NCBI RefSeq assembly: GCF_015220045.1
Contig: NZ_JADBGB010000001.1
Span: forward strand, 434,001 to 498,000
Length of the DNA: 64,000 bases
Direction of reading: 5' to 3'
Source: Marivivens aquimaris
GTDB lineage: Bacteria > Pseudomonadota > Alphaproteobacteria > Rhodobacterales > Rhodobacteraceae
Shown: positions 48,599 through 57,195 of the stretch, in pieces
How the letters are laid out: every line of letters begins with the position of its first letter
Position numbering within the stretch: position 1 is the first letter of the stretch
Position numbers and translations under genes: made by a program
The notes under the pieces: model-generated
What the model was told of the DNA's origin: nothing
The model's input: the letters and a program-made list of their open reading frames with translations, nothing else
Database searches by the model: none

Positions 48599-49903
48599 TT
48601 AACGGCCGATCCGGTCGCGCAGGTCGAAGGTGAACATTGCCAGCGCAAGGAGCGGACCTTGCCCGAACGGACCGAGCGGAAGTGGCGCAACGGGCAGCTT
48701 GGCCAGCGTGTCGAAGCGTTCGGCCTGACCCGCGACAGCCTCGGCCATCACTTTGCCAGCGAGGCCCGCGAGTGCAACGCCGTGACCCGAGTAGCCGCCG
48801 ACCGAGAGAATGTTCGGTGCCACGCGGTTCGCATAGGGCAGGCGGGAGCGGGTGATGCCCAGCGTGCCGCCCCACGTATAATCGAAGCGCTTTGCCGCGA
48901 GTTGCGGGAACATGTCGGTCATCCGCTTGTGCAGCGCTTGATCCATGTTCTTGGGAAACTTGCGCGAGAAATTAGCGCGGCCGCCGAAAAGGAGACGTTT
49001 GTCGTCCGACAGGCGGAAGTAGTTCACCACCCACGAGGAATCGAACACGGCCACATCGCGGGCGAGGACGTCGAGCGCTTCGTCGCCCAGCGGCTCGGTC
49101 GCGCCGATGAAGCTGTTCACGGGCAAGGTTCGGGCGTCGGACGGCGTGTTGAGGCCGCGAATGTAGCCGTTGCCCGCAAGGATCACGTGATCCGCAGTCA
49201 GCTGGCCGTTCGGTGTGTGGATCACAGCGCGCGGGCCGGTGTCGATGCGCAGCGCCTCGGTCCGTTCAAAGATCGTCGCGCCGGCTTTCTCGGCCTCACG
49301 CGCGAGCGCCAGCACGTAGCGCAGCGGATGCACATGGCCCGCGTTCATGTCGAGCGTGCCGCTCCGGTAATTTTCGGTGCGGACGATGGCGCGCACTTCG
49401 CCGGTCGACAGGACGGACATACCGTGGGTCGGGTAGTGCTTATCGAGGTGGGCGACGTCCTCTTGGAACTCGGTCAGATCGCCGGAGCTGTCGCCATGCA
49501 CGATCCCGGGTTTAAACCCTGCCTCGGGCGCATGTTCAGCGCAAAAATCGCGGACCATGAACGCCGCTTCTTGGCTCATCGCCCAGAGCGCCTTGGCATT
49601 GTCGAACCCGACGCGCTTTTCCAGCCAACGCTGGCCCTGATTAAAGTCGCTGCCGACCTGTCCGCCGTTGCGGCCGGACGCGCCCCAGCCCGCGCGGTGT
49701 GCTTCGATCACGGTCACATCAAACCCGCGCCGTGCCAGCTCCAGCGCTGCCCAGAGGCCGGTGAAACCCGCGCCAACGATGGCAACGTCCGTCTTGCGCA
49801 TCCCTTTCAGCGAAGAGCGCTCCGGCGCAGGCGTGGCGGTCGCCGCATAGTAGGACGGCGGGAACGTCGCGATGGCGTCGTTGGCGTAAAGCGGATTGGT
49901 CAT
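48599..49903 (-). CDS. FAD-dependent oxidoreductase, PuuB-like (gamma-glutamylamine oxidase)
   Basis: A 434-residue flavoprotein of the D-amino-acid oxidase (DAO) superfamily. The FAD-binding Rossmann motif VAIVGAGFTG is near residue 41, GWGASGRNGGQVG about 72-84, and the C-terminal FAD contact GGYSGHGVALAGLAGK near 378. The start ANDAIATFPPSYYA resembles gamma-glutamylputrescine oxidases. With the glutamine-synthetase-like ligases upstream it would oxidise a gamma-glutamylated polyamine to the aldehyde. It overlaps the 74-residue gene upstream by four bases (ATGA). Confidence 0.88.
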   Translation of the reverse strand: MTNPLYANDAIATFPPSYYAATATPAPERSSLKGMRKTDVAIVGAGFTGLWAALELARRGFDVTVIEAHRAGWGASGRNGGQVGSDFNQGQRWLEKRVGFDNAKALWAMSQEAAFMVRDFCAEHAPEAGFKPGIVHGDSSGDLTEFQEDVAHLDKHYPTHGMSVLSTGEVRAIVRTENYRSGTLDMNAGHVHPLRYVLALAREAEKAGATIFERTEALRIDTGPRAVIHTPNGQLTADHVILAGNGYIRGLNTPSDARTLPVNSFIGATEPLGDEALDVLARDVAVFDSSWVVNYFRLSDDKRLLFGGRANFSRKFPKNMDQALHKRMTDMFPQLAAKRFDYTWGGTLGITRSRLPYANRVAPNILSVGGYSGHGVALAGLAGKVMAEAVAGQAERFDTLAKLPVAPLPLGPFGQGPLLALAMFTFDLRDRIGR

Positions 49904-50124
49904 TCGCTCGCTTCCGGTTTGACGGTGAACTGCTGGGCTTTCACCTGCTTTGCGTCATCCGTTTTCGCATCGGGGCGATGGGCAACCACGCCATCCAGCG
50001 AAGCCGCGCCTTTCATCGATTTGAAGCCCGCTGCCTTGCGCGCCTGACCGCCGTGGCTCTTCATCCCGCTCGACAGGCCAACGGGTTTGACGATCTTGGT
50101 CGGGCGGCGCGGCGGCTTTGGCAT
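49900..50124 (-). CDS. Unknown 74-residue basic protein inside the polyamine operon
   Basis: I do not recognise this family. The product is small, basic at the N-terminus (PKPPRRPTKIVKPVG) and low in predicted structure, with Gly/Ser/Lys-rich middle (GMKSHGGQARKAAGFKSMKG) and a mixed-charge end. It has no signal peptide or membrane segment. It is coupled on both sides by ATGA overlaps, with the upstream glutamine-synthetase-like gene and the downstream oxidase gene, which strongly supports translation. The start at 50124 is the only ATG that fits this coupling. It may be a small partner of one of these enzymes. Confidence 0.7.
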   Translation of the reverse strand: MPKPPRRPTKIVKPVGLSSGMKSHGGQARKAAGFKSMKGAASLDGVVAHRPDAKTDDAKQVKAQQFTVKPEASE

Positions 50125-51482
50125 CAGACGTTCAGCAGAAGGTGTTCGCGTTCCCACGGGCTGATGACCTGAAGGAATTCTTCGTACTCGGAGCGCTTCA
50201 CGATCGAATAGACGCGCGCGAATTCTGGCCCCAGAATTTCGTGCAGTTTGGTTGCTTCGTCGAAGATGTCGAGCGCCGCGCCGATGTCGCGCGGGATATC
50301 CTCGTCGCCTTCGTAAGCGTCGCCCTTGAACGACGGGCCCGCCCGTTTTTCTTCCATCAGGCCAAGGTAGCCGCAGGCGAGCGATGCCGCGATGCCGAGG
50401 TAGGGGTTACAATCCATACCCGCGAGGCGGTTTTCAACGCGGCGCGCAGCAGGGCCCGACAGCGGAACGCGGATGCCGGTCGTGCGGTTGTCACGTCCCC
50501 AAGCGAGGTTGATCGGCGCAGCGTGGTCGCGCACATAGCGACGATAGCTGTTCACGTAAGGTGCAAGCACCGCGATGGCCGAGGGCAGGTGCGTTTGCAG
50601 GCCACCGATGAAGTGGAAGAACGCGTCCGTTTCACCGCCAGCGGGGCCGGAGAAAATGTTCTGGCCGGTTTCGCTGTCGAGCACCGAATGGTGGATGTGC
50701 ATCGCGCTACCCGGCTCATCGGCAATCGGCTTGGCCATGAAAGTGGCAAAACAGTTGTGGCGCAGGGCAGCTTCGCGGATCAGGCGCTTGAAGAAGAACA
50801 CTTCGTCAGCCAGCTTCACCGGATCGCCGTGGCGTAGGTTGATCTCCAGCTGGCCAGCGCCGCCTTCCTGCGTGATGCCGTCGATCTCAAAGCCTTGGGC
50901 TTCGGCAAAGTCGTAGATGTCGTCGATCACGGGGCCGAATTCGTCGACCGCCGTCATCGAGTATGCCTGACGCGCTGCAGCGGGGCGGCCCGAGCGGCCC
51001 ATCATCGGTTCGATGTTCTTCGCGGGATCGAGGTTGCGGGCCACGAGGAAGAATTCCATCTCGGGCGCGACGACGGGCTCCCAGCCTTGCTTGTGATAGA
51101 GGTCAACCACGCGGGCCAGCACGTTGCGCGGCGCATAGGGGATCGGCTTGCCCTTGCGGTCGTAGGCGTCGTGGATCACCTGAAGCGTCCAGTCACCCGT
51201 CCACGGCGCAGCGGTCGCGGTGGACATGTCGGGGCGCAGGATCATGTCGCGCTCGATAAATCCTTCGTCGCCAGCCGCATCGCCCCATTCACCGGTGATG
51301 GTCTGGTAGAAGATGCTGTCGGGCAGGTGGAAGTATTCCTGCTTGCCGAACTTGCTGGCGGGCACGGCCTTGCCGCGGGCAATACCAGGCATGTCGGCAA
51401 TGATGCACTCGACTTCGTCGAGGCGGCGATCGTTAAGGAATTCGCGGGCTGCTTCGGGGAGGTTCTCGGTCCAATCGCTCAT
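50124..51482 (-). CDS. Glutamine synthetase-like gamma-glutamylpolyamine synthetase (PuuA/GlnA-like, paralogue 1)
   Basis: A 452-residue member of the glutamine synthetase superfamily. It has the beta-grasp N-domain (CIIADMPGIARGKAVPASKF) and the catalytic domain with the metal-binding Glu in APEMEFFLV (about 144). ITQEGGAGQLEINLRHGDP, SAMHIHHSVLD and the NRTTGIRVPL loop are also present. It lacks the adenylylation loop of housekeeping GlnA. The operon context (amidotransferase, FAD oxidase, polyamine-type ABC transporter) indicates ATP-dependent ligation of glutamate to a polyamine or other amine. It is coupled by ATGA overlaps to both neighbours. Confidence 0.9.
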   Translation of the reverse strand: MSDWTENLPEAAREFLNDRRLDEVECIIADMPGIARGKAVPASKFGKQEYFHLPDSIFYQTITGEWGDAAGDEGFIERDMILRPDMSTATAAPWTGDWTLQVIHDAYDRKGKPIPYAPRNVLARVVDLYHKQGWEPVVAPEMEFFLVARNLDPAKNIEPMMGRSGRPAAARQAYSMTAVDEFGPVIDDIYDFAEAQGFEIDGITQEGGAGQLEINLRHGDPVKLADEVFFFKRLIREAALRHNCFATFMAKPIADEPGSAMHIHHSVLDSETGQNIFSGPAGGETDAFFHFIGGLQTHLPSAIAVLAPYVNSYRRYVRDHAAPINLAWGRDNRTTGIRVPLSGPAARRVENRLAGMDCNPYLGIAASLACGYLGLMEEKRAGPSFKGDAYEGDEDIPRDIGAALDIFDEATKLHEILGPEFARVYSIVKRSEYEEFLQVISPWEREHLLLNV

Positions 51483-52165
51483 GATGCGTGGTTCCTTTCT
51501 TTGAAGAAGGCACCGATCCTGCGGGCCATCAAATCCTTGTGGACGGGTTCGCCAACCTGAGCGACCGCCTCGTCCAATAATTGGTCCGGCACAACGCCGC
51601 GTCCACGTGTTTCGGCAAGCTGTTTGACAAAGCTGCCTTCGAATTCGGGGTGGGCTTGGACCGTGAAAATGTCATTGCCGTAAACAAGTGCGGCGTATTC
51701 GCAAAAATCGGAGGTGCCGCAAACCTGCGCGGTGTCCGGAAGGACCGAAATCTGGTCCTGATGCCATGCGTTCATGACGATGTCTTCGTCGCCGAATTTG
51801 TAGGTCTGGCGACCGACAGACCAGCCGTGCGGGTGCTTGACCACGGTGCCGCCCATCGCTTGCGCGATGATCTGGTGGCCAAAGCAGATGCCGACCATCG
51901 GCACCTTGGCCGCGTAGGTGTCGCGGATGAACTGCTCGAGCGGCTTGATGAACGGCAGGTCTTCGTAAGCGCCGTGGCGCGAGCCGGTCAGGATAAAGCC
52001 GTCGGCGGCGTGCGGACCGTCCGGAAAATCGAGGTCCACCACGTTCCAAGTCTCGTATTCGAAACCTTCGTTCGCCAGCAGCTTTTGGAAAAAGGTGTCG
52101 TAGTCTCCGGTTTCAGCGATGAGCGCATCCGGTGCGTGGCCGGTCTGCAGAATGCCGATTTTCAT
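51479..52165 (-). CDS. Class I glutamine amidotransferase-like protein
   Basis: A 228-residue class I GATase domain protein. The nucleophile elbow is GICFGHQ with Cys94, and His172 and Glu174 in AHPEF complete the triad. It resembles the free-standing GMP-synthase-like amidotransferases rather than PuuD, but in this operon it may hydrolyse gamma-glutamyl bonds and release glutamate late in polyamine degradation. It overlaps the glutamine-synthetase-like gene downstream by ATGA and follows the second such gene by 28 bases. Confidence 0.87.
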   Translation of the reverse strand: MKIGILQTGHAPDALIAETGDYDTFFQKLLANEGFEYETWNVVDLDFPDGPHAADGFILTGSRHGAYEDLPFIKPLEQFIRDTYAAKVPMVGICFGHQIIAQAMGGTVVKHPHGWSVGRQTYKFGDEDIVMNAWHQDQISVLPDTAQVCGTSDFCEYAALVYGNDIFTVQAHPEFEGSFVKQLAETRGRGVVPDQLLDEAVAQVGEPVHKDLMARRIGAFFKERNHAS

Positions 52166-52193
52166 GTGTCACCAATGGGCGGCCCGATGGAGG

Positions 52194-53525
52194 TCAGACC
52201 GTATCAAGATAGAGTTCGAGTTTTTCCTCGTCCGACAGTTCGTCGAGGTAGAGCAGTTCCTGCCGCTTAGTCATAACAAGGTTATCGATCAAGAGACGCG
52301 GGAAGATCCGTTCAGCGAGGAAACTATGCTCGAAACGGTCGATTGCCAGTTCCCACGTGTCAGGAATCTGCGCCATCTCCTGTTCGTAGGCATTGCCGCT
52401 GATCGGCGGGGGCGGGGTCATCTGGTCTTCAATGCCCGTAAGCGCCGAACCCAGCACGGCCGCGAGGAACAGATACGGGTTCACATCGCCGCCCGCGACG
52501 CGGTGTTCGATGCGGCGCGCGGCAAGGCTGCCACCCGGAACGCGGATCGACGCGGTGCGGTTCTCATAGGCCCAGCAAATACCCGTAGGTGCGTGGCTTT
52601 CGGGAACGAGGCGCTCGTAGCTGTTGTCGTGCGGCGCGAAGCACAGCGCGAGGTCGGGAATACCGCGAAGGCAGCCCGCGATGGCTTGGCGCAATTCTTC
52701 GGTGCCTTCAAACGAGCCGTCGGCAAAGATGTTCTTGCCGTCTTTGTCGAGGATCGAGAAATGGACGTGCAGGCCGTTGCCCGCGTAGTCCTCGTAAGGC
52801 TTTGCCATGAAGGACGCCGCCATGCCGTGCTTTCGGGCGAGGCCGCGCACCAGCATTTTGAACAGGTAAGCGTCGTCCGCAGCCTTGAGCGCGTCTTCGA
52901 CATGAACGAGGTTCATCTCGAACTGGCCGAGGCCGACTTCGGACGTTGCCGCTTCGGTCTCGATATCCATCGCCTCGCAGGCGTCGTAGAGATCGTTGAA
53001 GAAGTTATCGAATGCATCCAGCGCACGTAGCGACAGGATTTCCGCACCGGGGCGGCGCTTGCCTGAACGCGGGCTCTTCGGCTGTTGGATTTCCTTGCCG
53101 GAGTCGTCGATGAGATAGAACTCCATCTCGAACGCAACGACAGGAGTCCAGCCGCGCGCCTTGAAGCGGTCGACAACGCGGGCGAGCGCGTGACGCGGGT
53201 CACCATCGAATGGCGCGCCCTCTTCAGTGTACATCCACATCGGCAGGAGCGCCGACGGCGTCGCCAGCCAAGGCATCGGCACATAGCCGCGCTCGGTCGG
53301 GCGGAGAACGCCATCGGGATCACCGACTTCGAACACCAGCGGCGAGTCCTCAACGTCCTCGCCCCAGATATCGAGGTTCAGTACGGAGAGCGGGAAACGC
53401 ATCCCGTCTTTTTCAATTTTACGGGCAAATCGGACCGGAACGCGTTTACCGCGCGCCTGTCCGTTCAGATCCGCAGCGCCCGCACGAATGCTGCGAACAT
53501 GCGAATTCTCATCAAGCCAAGTCAT
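52194..53525 (-). CDS. Glutamine synthetase-like ligase (PuuA/GlnA-like, paralogue 2)
   Basis: A 443-residue glutamine synthetase superfamily protein, distinct from its neighbour at 50124. Markers are IRAGAADLNGQARGKRVPV (about 12-30), FEMEFYLIDD with metal-binding Glu, SEVGLGQFEMNLVH, GLHVHFSILD and ENRTASIRVPGG. It lacks an adenylylation site. Two ligases in one operon may act on different amines (for example putrescine and a longer polyamine) or form a mixed complex. The ATG at 53525 has GGAAGG upstream. It is the first gene of the operon, behind a 181-bp regulatory gap with paired GATC-type repeats. Confidence 0.88.
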   Translation of the reverse strand: MTWLDENSHVRSIRAGAADLNGQARGKRVPVRFARKIEKDGMRFPLSVLNLDIWGEDVEDSPLVFEVGDPDGVLRPTERGYVPMPWLATPSALLPMWMYTEEGAPFDGDPRHALARVVDRFKARGWTPVVAFEMEFYLIDDSGKEIQQPKSPRSGKRRPGAEILSLRALDAFDNFFNDLYDACEAMDIETEAATSEVGLGQFEMNLVHVEDALKAADDAYLFKMLVRGLARKHGMAASFMAKPYEDYAGNGLHVHFSILDKDGKNIFADGSFEGTEELRQAIAGCLRGIPDLALCFAPHDNSYERLVPESHAPTGICWAYENRTASIRVPGGSLAARRIEHRVAGGDVNPYLFLAAVLGSALTGIEDQMTPPPPISGNAYEQEMAQIPDTWELAIDRFEHSFLAERIFPRLLIDNLVMTKRQELLYLDELSDEEKLELYLDTV

Positions 53526-53632
53526 ACCTTCCACCCCAAGCGGGCTGCGGCCCCAGTGGAAAGTGCTGATACTGCACACCTAACGAGCGCGGGTTCCGCA
53601 TGAACTCCGCCGACGTGGTCCGAACCTGGGCC

Positions 53633-53703
53633 TTTGATCCTATATGATCACTTTGTCGATCGGGCGTTTTCACACCATCGAAAAATTTGATCATAAATTG
53701 ATC
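53633..53703. promoter_or_regulatory. Two paired TTTGATC/TGATC operator-like repeats before the polyamine operon
   Basis: TTTGATC-N5-TGATC at 53633-53649 and TTTGATC-N6-TGATC at 53686-53703 start 53 bp apart, about five helical turns. They lie in an A+T-rich stretch between the ABC transporter stop and the first ligase gene, the only long gap in the cluster. The regulator is unknown. Spacing by whole turns suggests cooperative binding or looping. Confidence 0.4.
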
Positions 53704-53706
53704 TTA

Positions 53707-54513
53707 TTACCGTATCAGATTAAACCGCAAGCGAATTTTCTGCCGGCTCTCCTGCGGCATGTGCTTGTTCAGCTGCCTATTCACCAGTCCGAAGATGCCG
53801 ATCACGGTGAGCGTCAGCAGCACGAAGAAGCCCGCGAGGATCGGGTAGGGGACGAACGGGTTGAACGTCTTGTCCGCGAAGTAGTTCGCGTAATAGAGCG
53901 CGTCGCCGTTCTGGCGCATCGCCGGAAAGCCCGAGAAGAACACCAGCGTCGTCGCGTGGAACAGGAAGATCGCTTCGTTCGTGTAGGCGGGCCACGCGAG
54001 GCGCAGCATGGTCGGGAAAGTGATGCGGCGGAAACGGGTCCAGCCGCGCATCCCGTAGGCGTCGGCGGCCTCGATATCACCCTTGGGGATCGAGCGGAGC
54101 GCACCGTAAAAAATCTCGGCTGAGTAGGCTGCGGTGTTCAAAAACAGCACCACAAGCGCGCCGAGCCATGCCGAGCTGAACGGCGAAAAGAACGGTGAGA
54201 CGCCCTTGAGAGACAGGAACGCGAAGTAGGCAAAGAAGAACTGGATGAAGAGCGGCGAGCCGCGGAACAGCAGGATGAACGTGTTCGCCAATTTGCGCAG
54301 GATAACATTGTCGCCGGCCTTCGCCACTGCGGTCGCGACGGCAAGGAAGAACCCCAGCACCAGCGCGATCGCGCCGAAGTAGATGTTCCACAGCATGCCC
54401 GAGCCGATCAGCACGACCTGCTTGCAGATGGTGAAGTCGTCACGGGGCAGGAGGCGTTCGCCGATGCCGATGCTGCGCAGACCGTAGTCCTGAATGATGT
54501 CCCAGCAGCTCAT
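53707..54513 (-). CDS. Amino-acid/polyamine-type ABC transporter permease (HisM-like)
   Basis: A 268-residue HisMQ-type inner-membrane permease with about five helices. The EAA loop AADAYGMRGWTRFRRITFP (about 165-183) contacts the ATPase. FRGSPLFIQFFFAYFAF is the conserved segment of this subfamily. It pairs with the permease encoded just upstream; the start at 54513 lies in a TAATG overlap with it. A longer frame upstream lies inside that gene and was rejected. The substrate is not determined by sequence, but adjacency to the gamma-glutamylamine operon points to polyamines or related amines. Confidence 0.9.
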   Translation of the reverse strand: MSCWDIIQDYGLRSIGIGERLLPRDDFTICKQVVLIGSGMLWNIYFGAIALVLGFFLAVATAVAKAGDNVILRKLANTFILLFRGSPLFIQFFFAYFAFLSLKGVSPFFSPFSSAWLGALVVLFLNTAAYSAEIFYGALRSIPKGDIEAADAYGMRGWTRFRRITFPTMLRLAWPAYTNEAIFLFHATTLVFFSGFPAMRQNGDALYYANYFADKTFNPFVPYPILAGFFVLLTLTVIGIFGLVNRQLNKHMPQESRQKIRLRFNLIR

Positions 54514-55385
54514 TACGCGGCCTTTCTCTGGGCTTCGCCTGCGGCGGTGGCCTGTCCGTGGCTCAAGCGTGCGGAGATGCGCGCGAACACAATCTCGGAG
54601 ACCTTGGTAAAGCAAAGATAGAAGATCAGCAGCGCGAGGAAGTACCAGACGCGCCAGTCACCATGCGGGTAGTCGGTAAAGCGCGGGGTCTTCTGACCGC
54701 CAAGCTCGCGGGCCCAATAAACGATGTCCTCGACGCCGAGCAGGAACAGCAGCGGGGTGGCCTTGATTAGCACCATCCACAGGTTCGACAGACCGGGGAG
54801 GGCATAGACCCACATCTGCGGCACAAGGATACGCCAGAACGACTGGCGCGGGGTCATGCCGTAGGCTTCGGCGGTTTCCATCTGGCCGCGCGGCACGGAA
54901 CGCATGGCGCCGTAGATCACGTTGGCCGCAAAGGCGCCGAACACGATGGAAAAGGTCAGTACAGCGAGCATGAAGCCATAGCTTTCATGGACCCACTGCG
55001 GCGCATTGTTGAGCGGAAGTTTCGCCTCTGGACAGACGAGGAAGTCATTGCCCTGACGGATCGGCTGGTCCCAATCGGGACACTTCACCTGATGCCGCAG
55101 ATACTCGAACAGCTGGTCGAGGGCGATGACGAAAAACAGGAAGAACGCGATGTCAGGAACGCCGCGGACAACAGCGATGTAGGTTTTGCCGAACCAGCGC
55201 GCCGGCGCGAATTTGCTGCGCGCAGCAGACGCGCCGCCGAAGCCGAACAGAAGGGCCATCGGAGCGGTAATTGCCAGAAGCAGAAGGACGGTGCCGAACG
55301 CCCAGTACATCGACATATGCTTGCCGGTGGTGAGGTAGCACCAGAGCCAGCTTAAACCGGCGAGAGTATCGGGATCAGAACACAT
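54513..55385 (-). CDS. Amino-acid/polyamine-type ABC transporter permease (HisQ-like)
   Basis: A 290-residue HisMQ-type permease. Helices include YWAFGTVLLLLAITAPMALLFGF and AFFLFFVIALDQLF. The EAA loop is ETAEAYGMTPRQSFWRILVPQ (about 168-188) after AANVIYGAMRSVPRG. VVRGVPDIAFF is the subfamily signature. A periplasmic insert of about 45 residues (LRHQVKCPDWDQPIRQGNDF and following) between helices is longer than in HisQ. No good ribosome site precedes the ATG at 55385, which follows the binding-protein gene by 51 bases. Confidence 0.9.
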   Translation of the reverse strand: MCSDPDTLAGLSWLWCYLTTGKHMSMYWAFGTVLLLLAITAPMALLFGFGGASAARSKFAPARWFGKTYIAVVRGVPDIAFFLFFVIALDQLFEYLRHQVKCPDWDQPIRQGNDFLVCPEAKLPLNNAPQWVHESYGFMLAVLTFSIVFGAFAANVIYGAMRSVPRGQMETAEAYGMTPRQSFWRILVPQMWVYALPGLSNLWMVLIKATPLLFLLGVEDIVYWARELGGQKTPRFTDYPHGDWRVWYFLALLIFYLCFTKVSEIVFARISARLSHGQATAAGEAQRKAA

Positions 55386-55436
55386 CGCGTTTTCAAATAA
55401 AGGTGGGGGCAGCTAAATGCCGCCCCCGATCCGAGA

Positions 55437-56159
55437 TTAGTAGGTGGTGGTCTCTTCGCCGAACCACTTGATCAGCAGCTCGTTAAGCGAACCGTCTTCT
55501 TTCATCGAAGTGATCGCTGCGTCGAACTTGTCCTTCAGCTCGGTGTCCGACTGGCGCAGACCCATGCCGATGCCACCGCCGAGCGGAACGTCTTCGCCAA
55601 CGAACATCAGGTCGGCGTTTTCTTCGACGAACGGTGCAAGGAAGTCCTTGTCAGCGAAAACAGCGTCCGCTTCGCCGCTCATGACAGCTGCGAGGGTTTC
55701 GTCGCCGGTTGCGTATTCCAGCAGGGTCGCGCCGGTTTCAGCAACGTGAGCTGCCTGAATGGTCGATGCCTGAGCTGCAACGACGCCGCCTTCGAGGTCA
55801 GCGCTGTCCGACATAGCGACGTATGCCGAAGCGGTCGGCGGGTAGTAGTCCTGAGTGAACGAGATGACTTCAGCACGCTCGGCAGTGATCGACATGCCGG
55901 CCATGATGTTGTCGTAGTTGCCCGAGACGAGGTTCGGAATGATCGAATCCCAGTCGTTGGTGACCCACTCACAGGTCAGTTCTGCACGTGCGCAGAGCTC
56001 GTCGCCCAGTTCACGCTCGAAACCGTCGACTTCACCGGCGTCATTGATGAAGTTGTACGGCGCGTAAGCACCTTCGGTGCCCATGCGGACGACGTCTTGT
56101 GCGAAAGCAGCGGTCGAACCCAGAGCGACCAGTGCGGTGGTGAGAACAAGCTTTTTCAT
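55437..56159 (-). CDS. ABC transporter substrate-binding protein (HisJ/ArgT-type)
   Basis: A 240-residue periplasmic cluster F binding protein. The signal peptide is residues 1-20 (ending STAAFA). The family pattern is clear: GTEGAYAPYNFINDAGEVDGFERELGDELC (27-56), NLVSGNYDNIMAGMSITAER, and the C-terminal SLNELLIKWFGE. The aromatic/acidic ligand pocket fits a basic or polar amine. AAGGAGAG lies before the ATG at 56159. It is the most abundant-looking subunit by codon usage and is followed by the two permease genes. The ATPase gene lies upstream with a 115-bp gap. Confidence 0.92.
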   Translation of the reverse strand: MKKLVLTTALVALGSTAAFAQDVVRMGTEGAYAPYNFINDAGEVDGFERELGDELCARAELTCEWVTNDWDSIIPNLVSGNYDNIMAGMSITAERAEVISFTQDYYPPTASAYVAMSDSADLEGGVVAAQASTIQAAHVAETGATLLEYATGDETLAAVMSGEADAVFADKDFLAPFVEENADLMFVGEDVPLGGGIGMGLRQSDTELKDKFDAAITSMKEDGSLNELLIKWFGEETTTY

Positions 56160-56274
56160 TTCTCTCTCCTTGTTGGGCCTTGCGGCCTTTGGGATGTCCG
56201 TTTGGCCGGACATCCGATTGAATTTATGTCTCCAGACTGACTATTCGCCTGTCTTGCGCAAGTGGTATCTCGCG

Positions 56275-57048
56275 TCACACAGGGGCGGAATGCGAAAGAA
56301 ACTGTTGGAGGCGTTCCGACTTGGGCGATCCGAAGAGTTGCGCCGGTGCGCCTTCCTCTTCGATGCGGCCTTTGTGGAGGAATACGACGTGGTCGCTGAC
56401 GTCATGGGCCATGCGCATGTCGTGGGTCACGATGATCATGGTGCGACCTTCTTGGGCAAGGCCCTTGATAACGCGAACGACTTCCTGTTCCAGCTCGGGG
56501 TCGAGCGCGGAAGTCGGTTCATCGAACAGCAGCGCCTTGGGCTCCATGCAGAGACCGCGGGCAATCGCCGCACGCTGCTGCTGGCCGCCCGAAAGTTGCG
56601 CGGGGTAGGCGTCGCACTTGTCGCCGATGCCGACCTTGTCGAGGTACTTGCGCGCGCTTGCCTCCACCTCGGCTTTGTCACGGCCAAGCACGGTGACAGG
56701 AGCTTCCATGACGTTCTGCAGGATCGTCATATGCGCCCAGAGGTTGAATTGCTGGAACACCATCGACAGGTTCGTGCGGATGCGTAGAAGCTGCTTGGTG
56801 TCGGCAGGACGGCGGTTCAGACCTTCGCCTTTCCAAGTGACCGGCTCACCGCTGAAGATCACCTCACCCTGCTGACTGTCCTCGAGCAGGTTGCAGCACC
56901 GCAGAAGCGTCGATTTGCCGGACCCCGAAGAGCCGATCAGCGAAATGACCTGTCCTGCCTCGGCGCGGATGTCCACGCCTTTCAGCACTTCGAGGTCACC
57001 ATAGGATTTGTGCAGATTGCGTATCTCGATGACTGGCGGTGTCGTCAC
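56275..57048 (-). CDS. ABC transporter ATP-binding protein (HisP/GlnQ-type)
   Basis: A 257-residue ATPase. Walker A is GSSGSGKST (about residues 38-46), Q-loop VFQQFNLW, signature LSGGQQQR, Walker B ALLFDEPTSALD and H-loop VTHDM. The HisP-type insert GLNRRPADTKQLLRIRTNLS is present. I chose the GTG at 57048, which gives TTPPVIEIRNLHKSYG, the family's usual start. An ATG at 57108 would add 20 atypical residues. It is the first gene of the transporter unit that ends next to the gamma-glutamylamine operon. Confidence 0.9.
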   Translation of the reverse strand: MTTPPVIEIRNLHKSYGDLEVLKGVDIRAEAGQVISLIGSSGSGKSTLLRCCNLLEDSQQGEVIFSGEPVTWKGEGLNRRPADTKQLLRIRTNLSMVFQQFNLWAHMTILQNVMEAPVTVLGRDKAEVEASARKYLDKVGIGDKCDAYPAQLSGGQQQRAAIARGLCMEPKALLFDEPTSALDPELEQEVVRVIKGLAQEGRTMIIVTHDMRMAHDVSDHVVFLHKGRIEEEGAPAQLFGSPKSERLQQFLSHSAPV

Positions 57049-57195
57049 GTTGTTGTCTGTCCCTGTTGCACGCCGCAGTAGCACCGGATTCCCGGCTCCA
57101 CGCAACATTCCCTGATGCGGCAGGTTAGGACGAATACAGCAGTCTGTGCAATGAATTCGCTCGAAAACGTGCAGTTGCCCAACCGGCAGGCAGTT

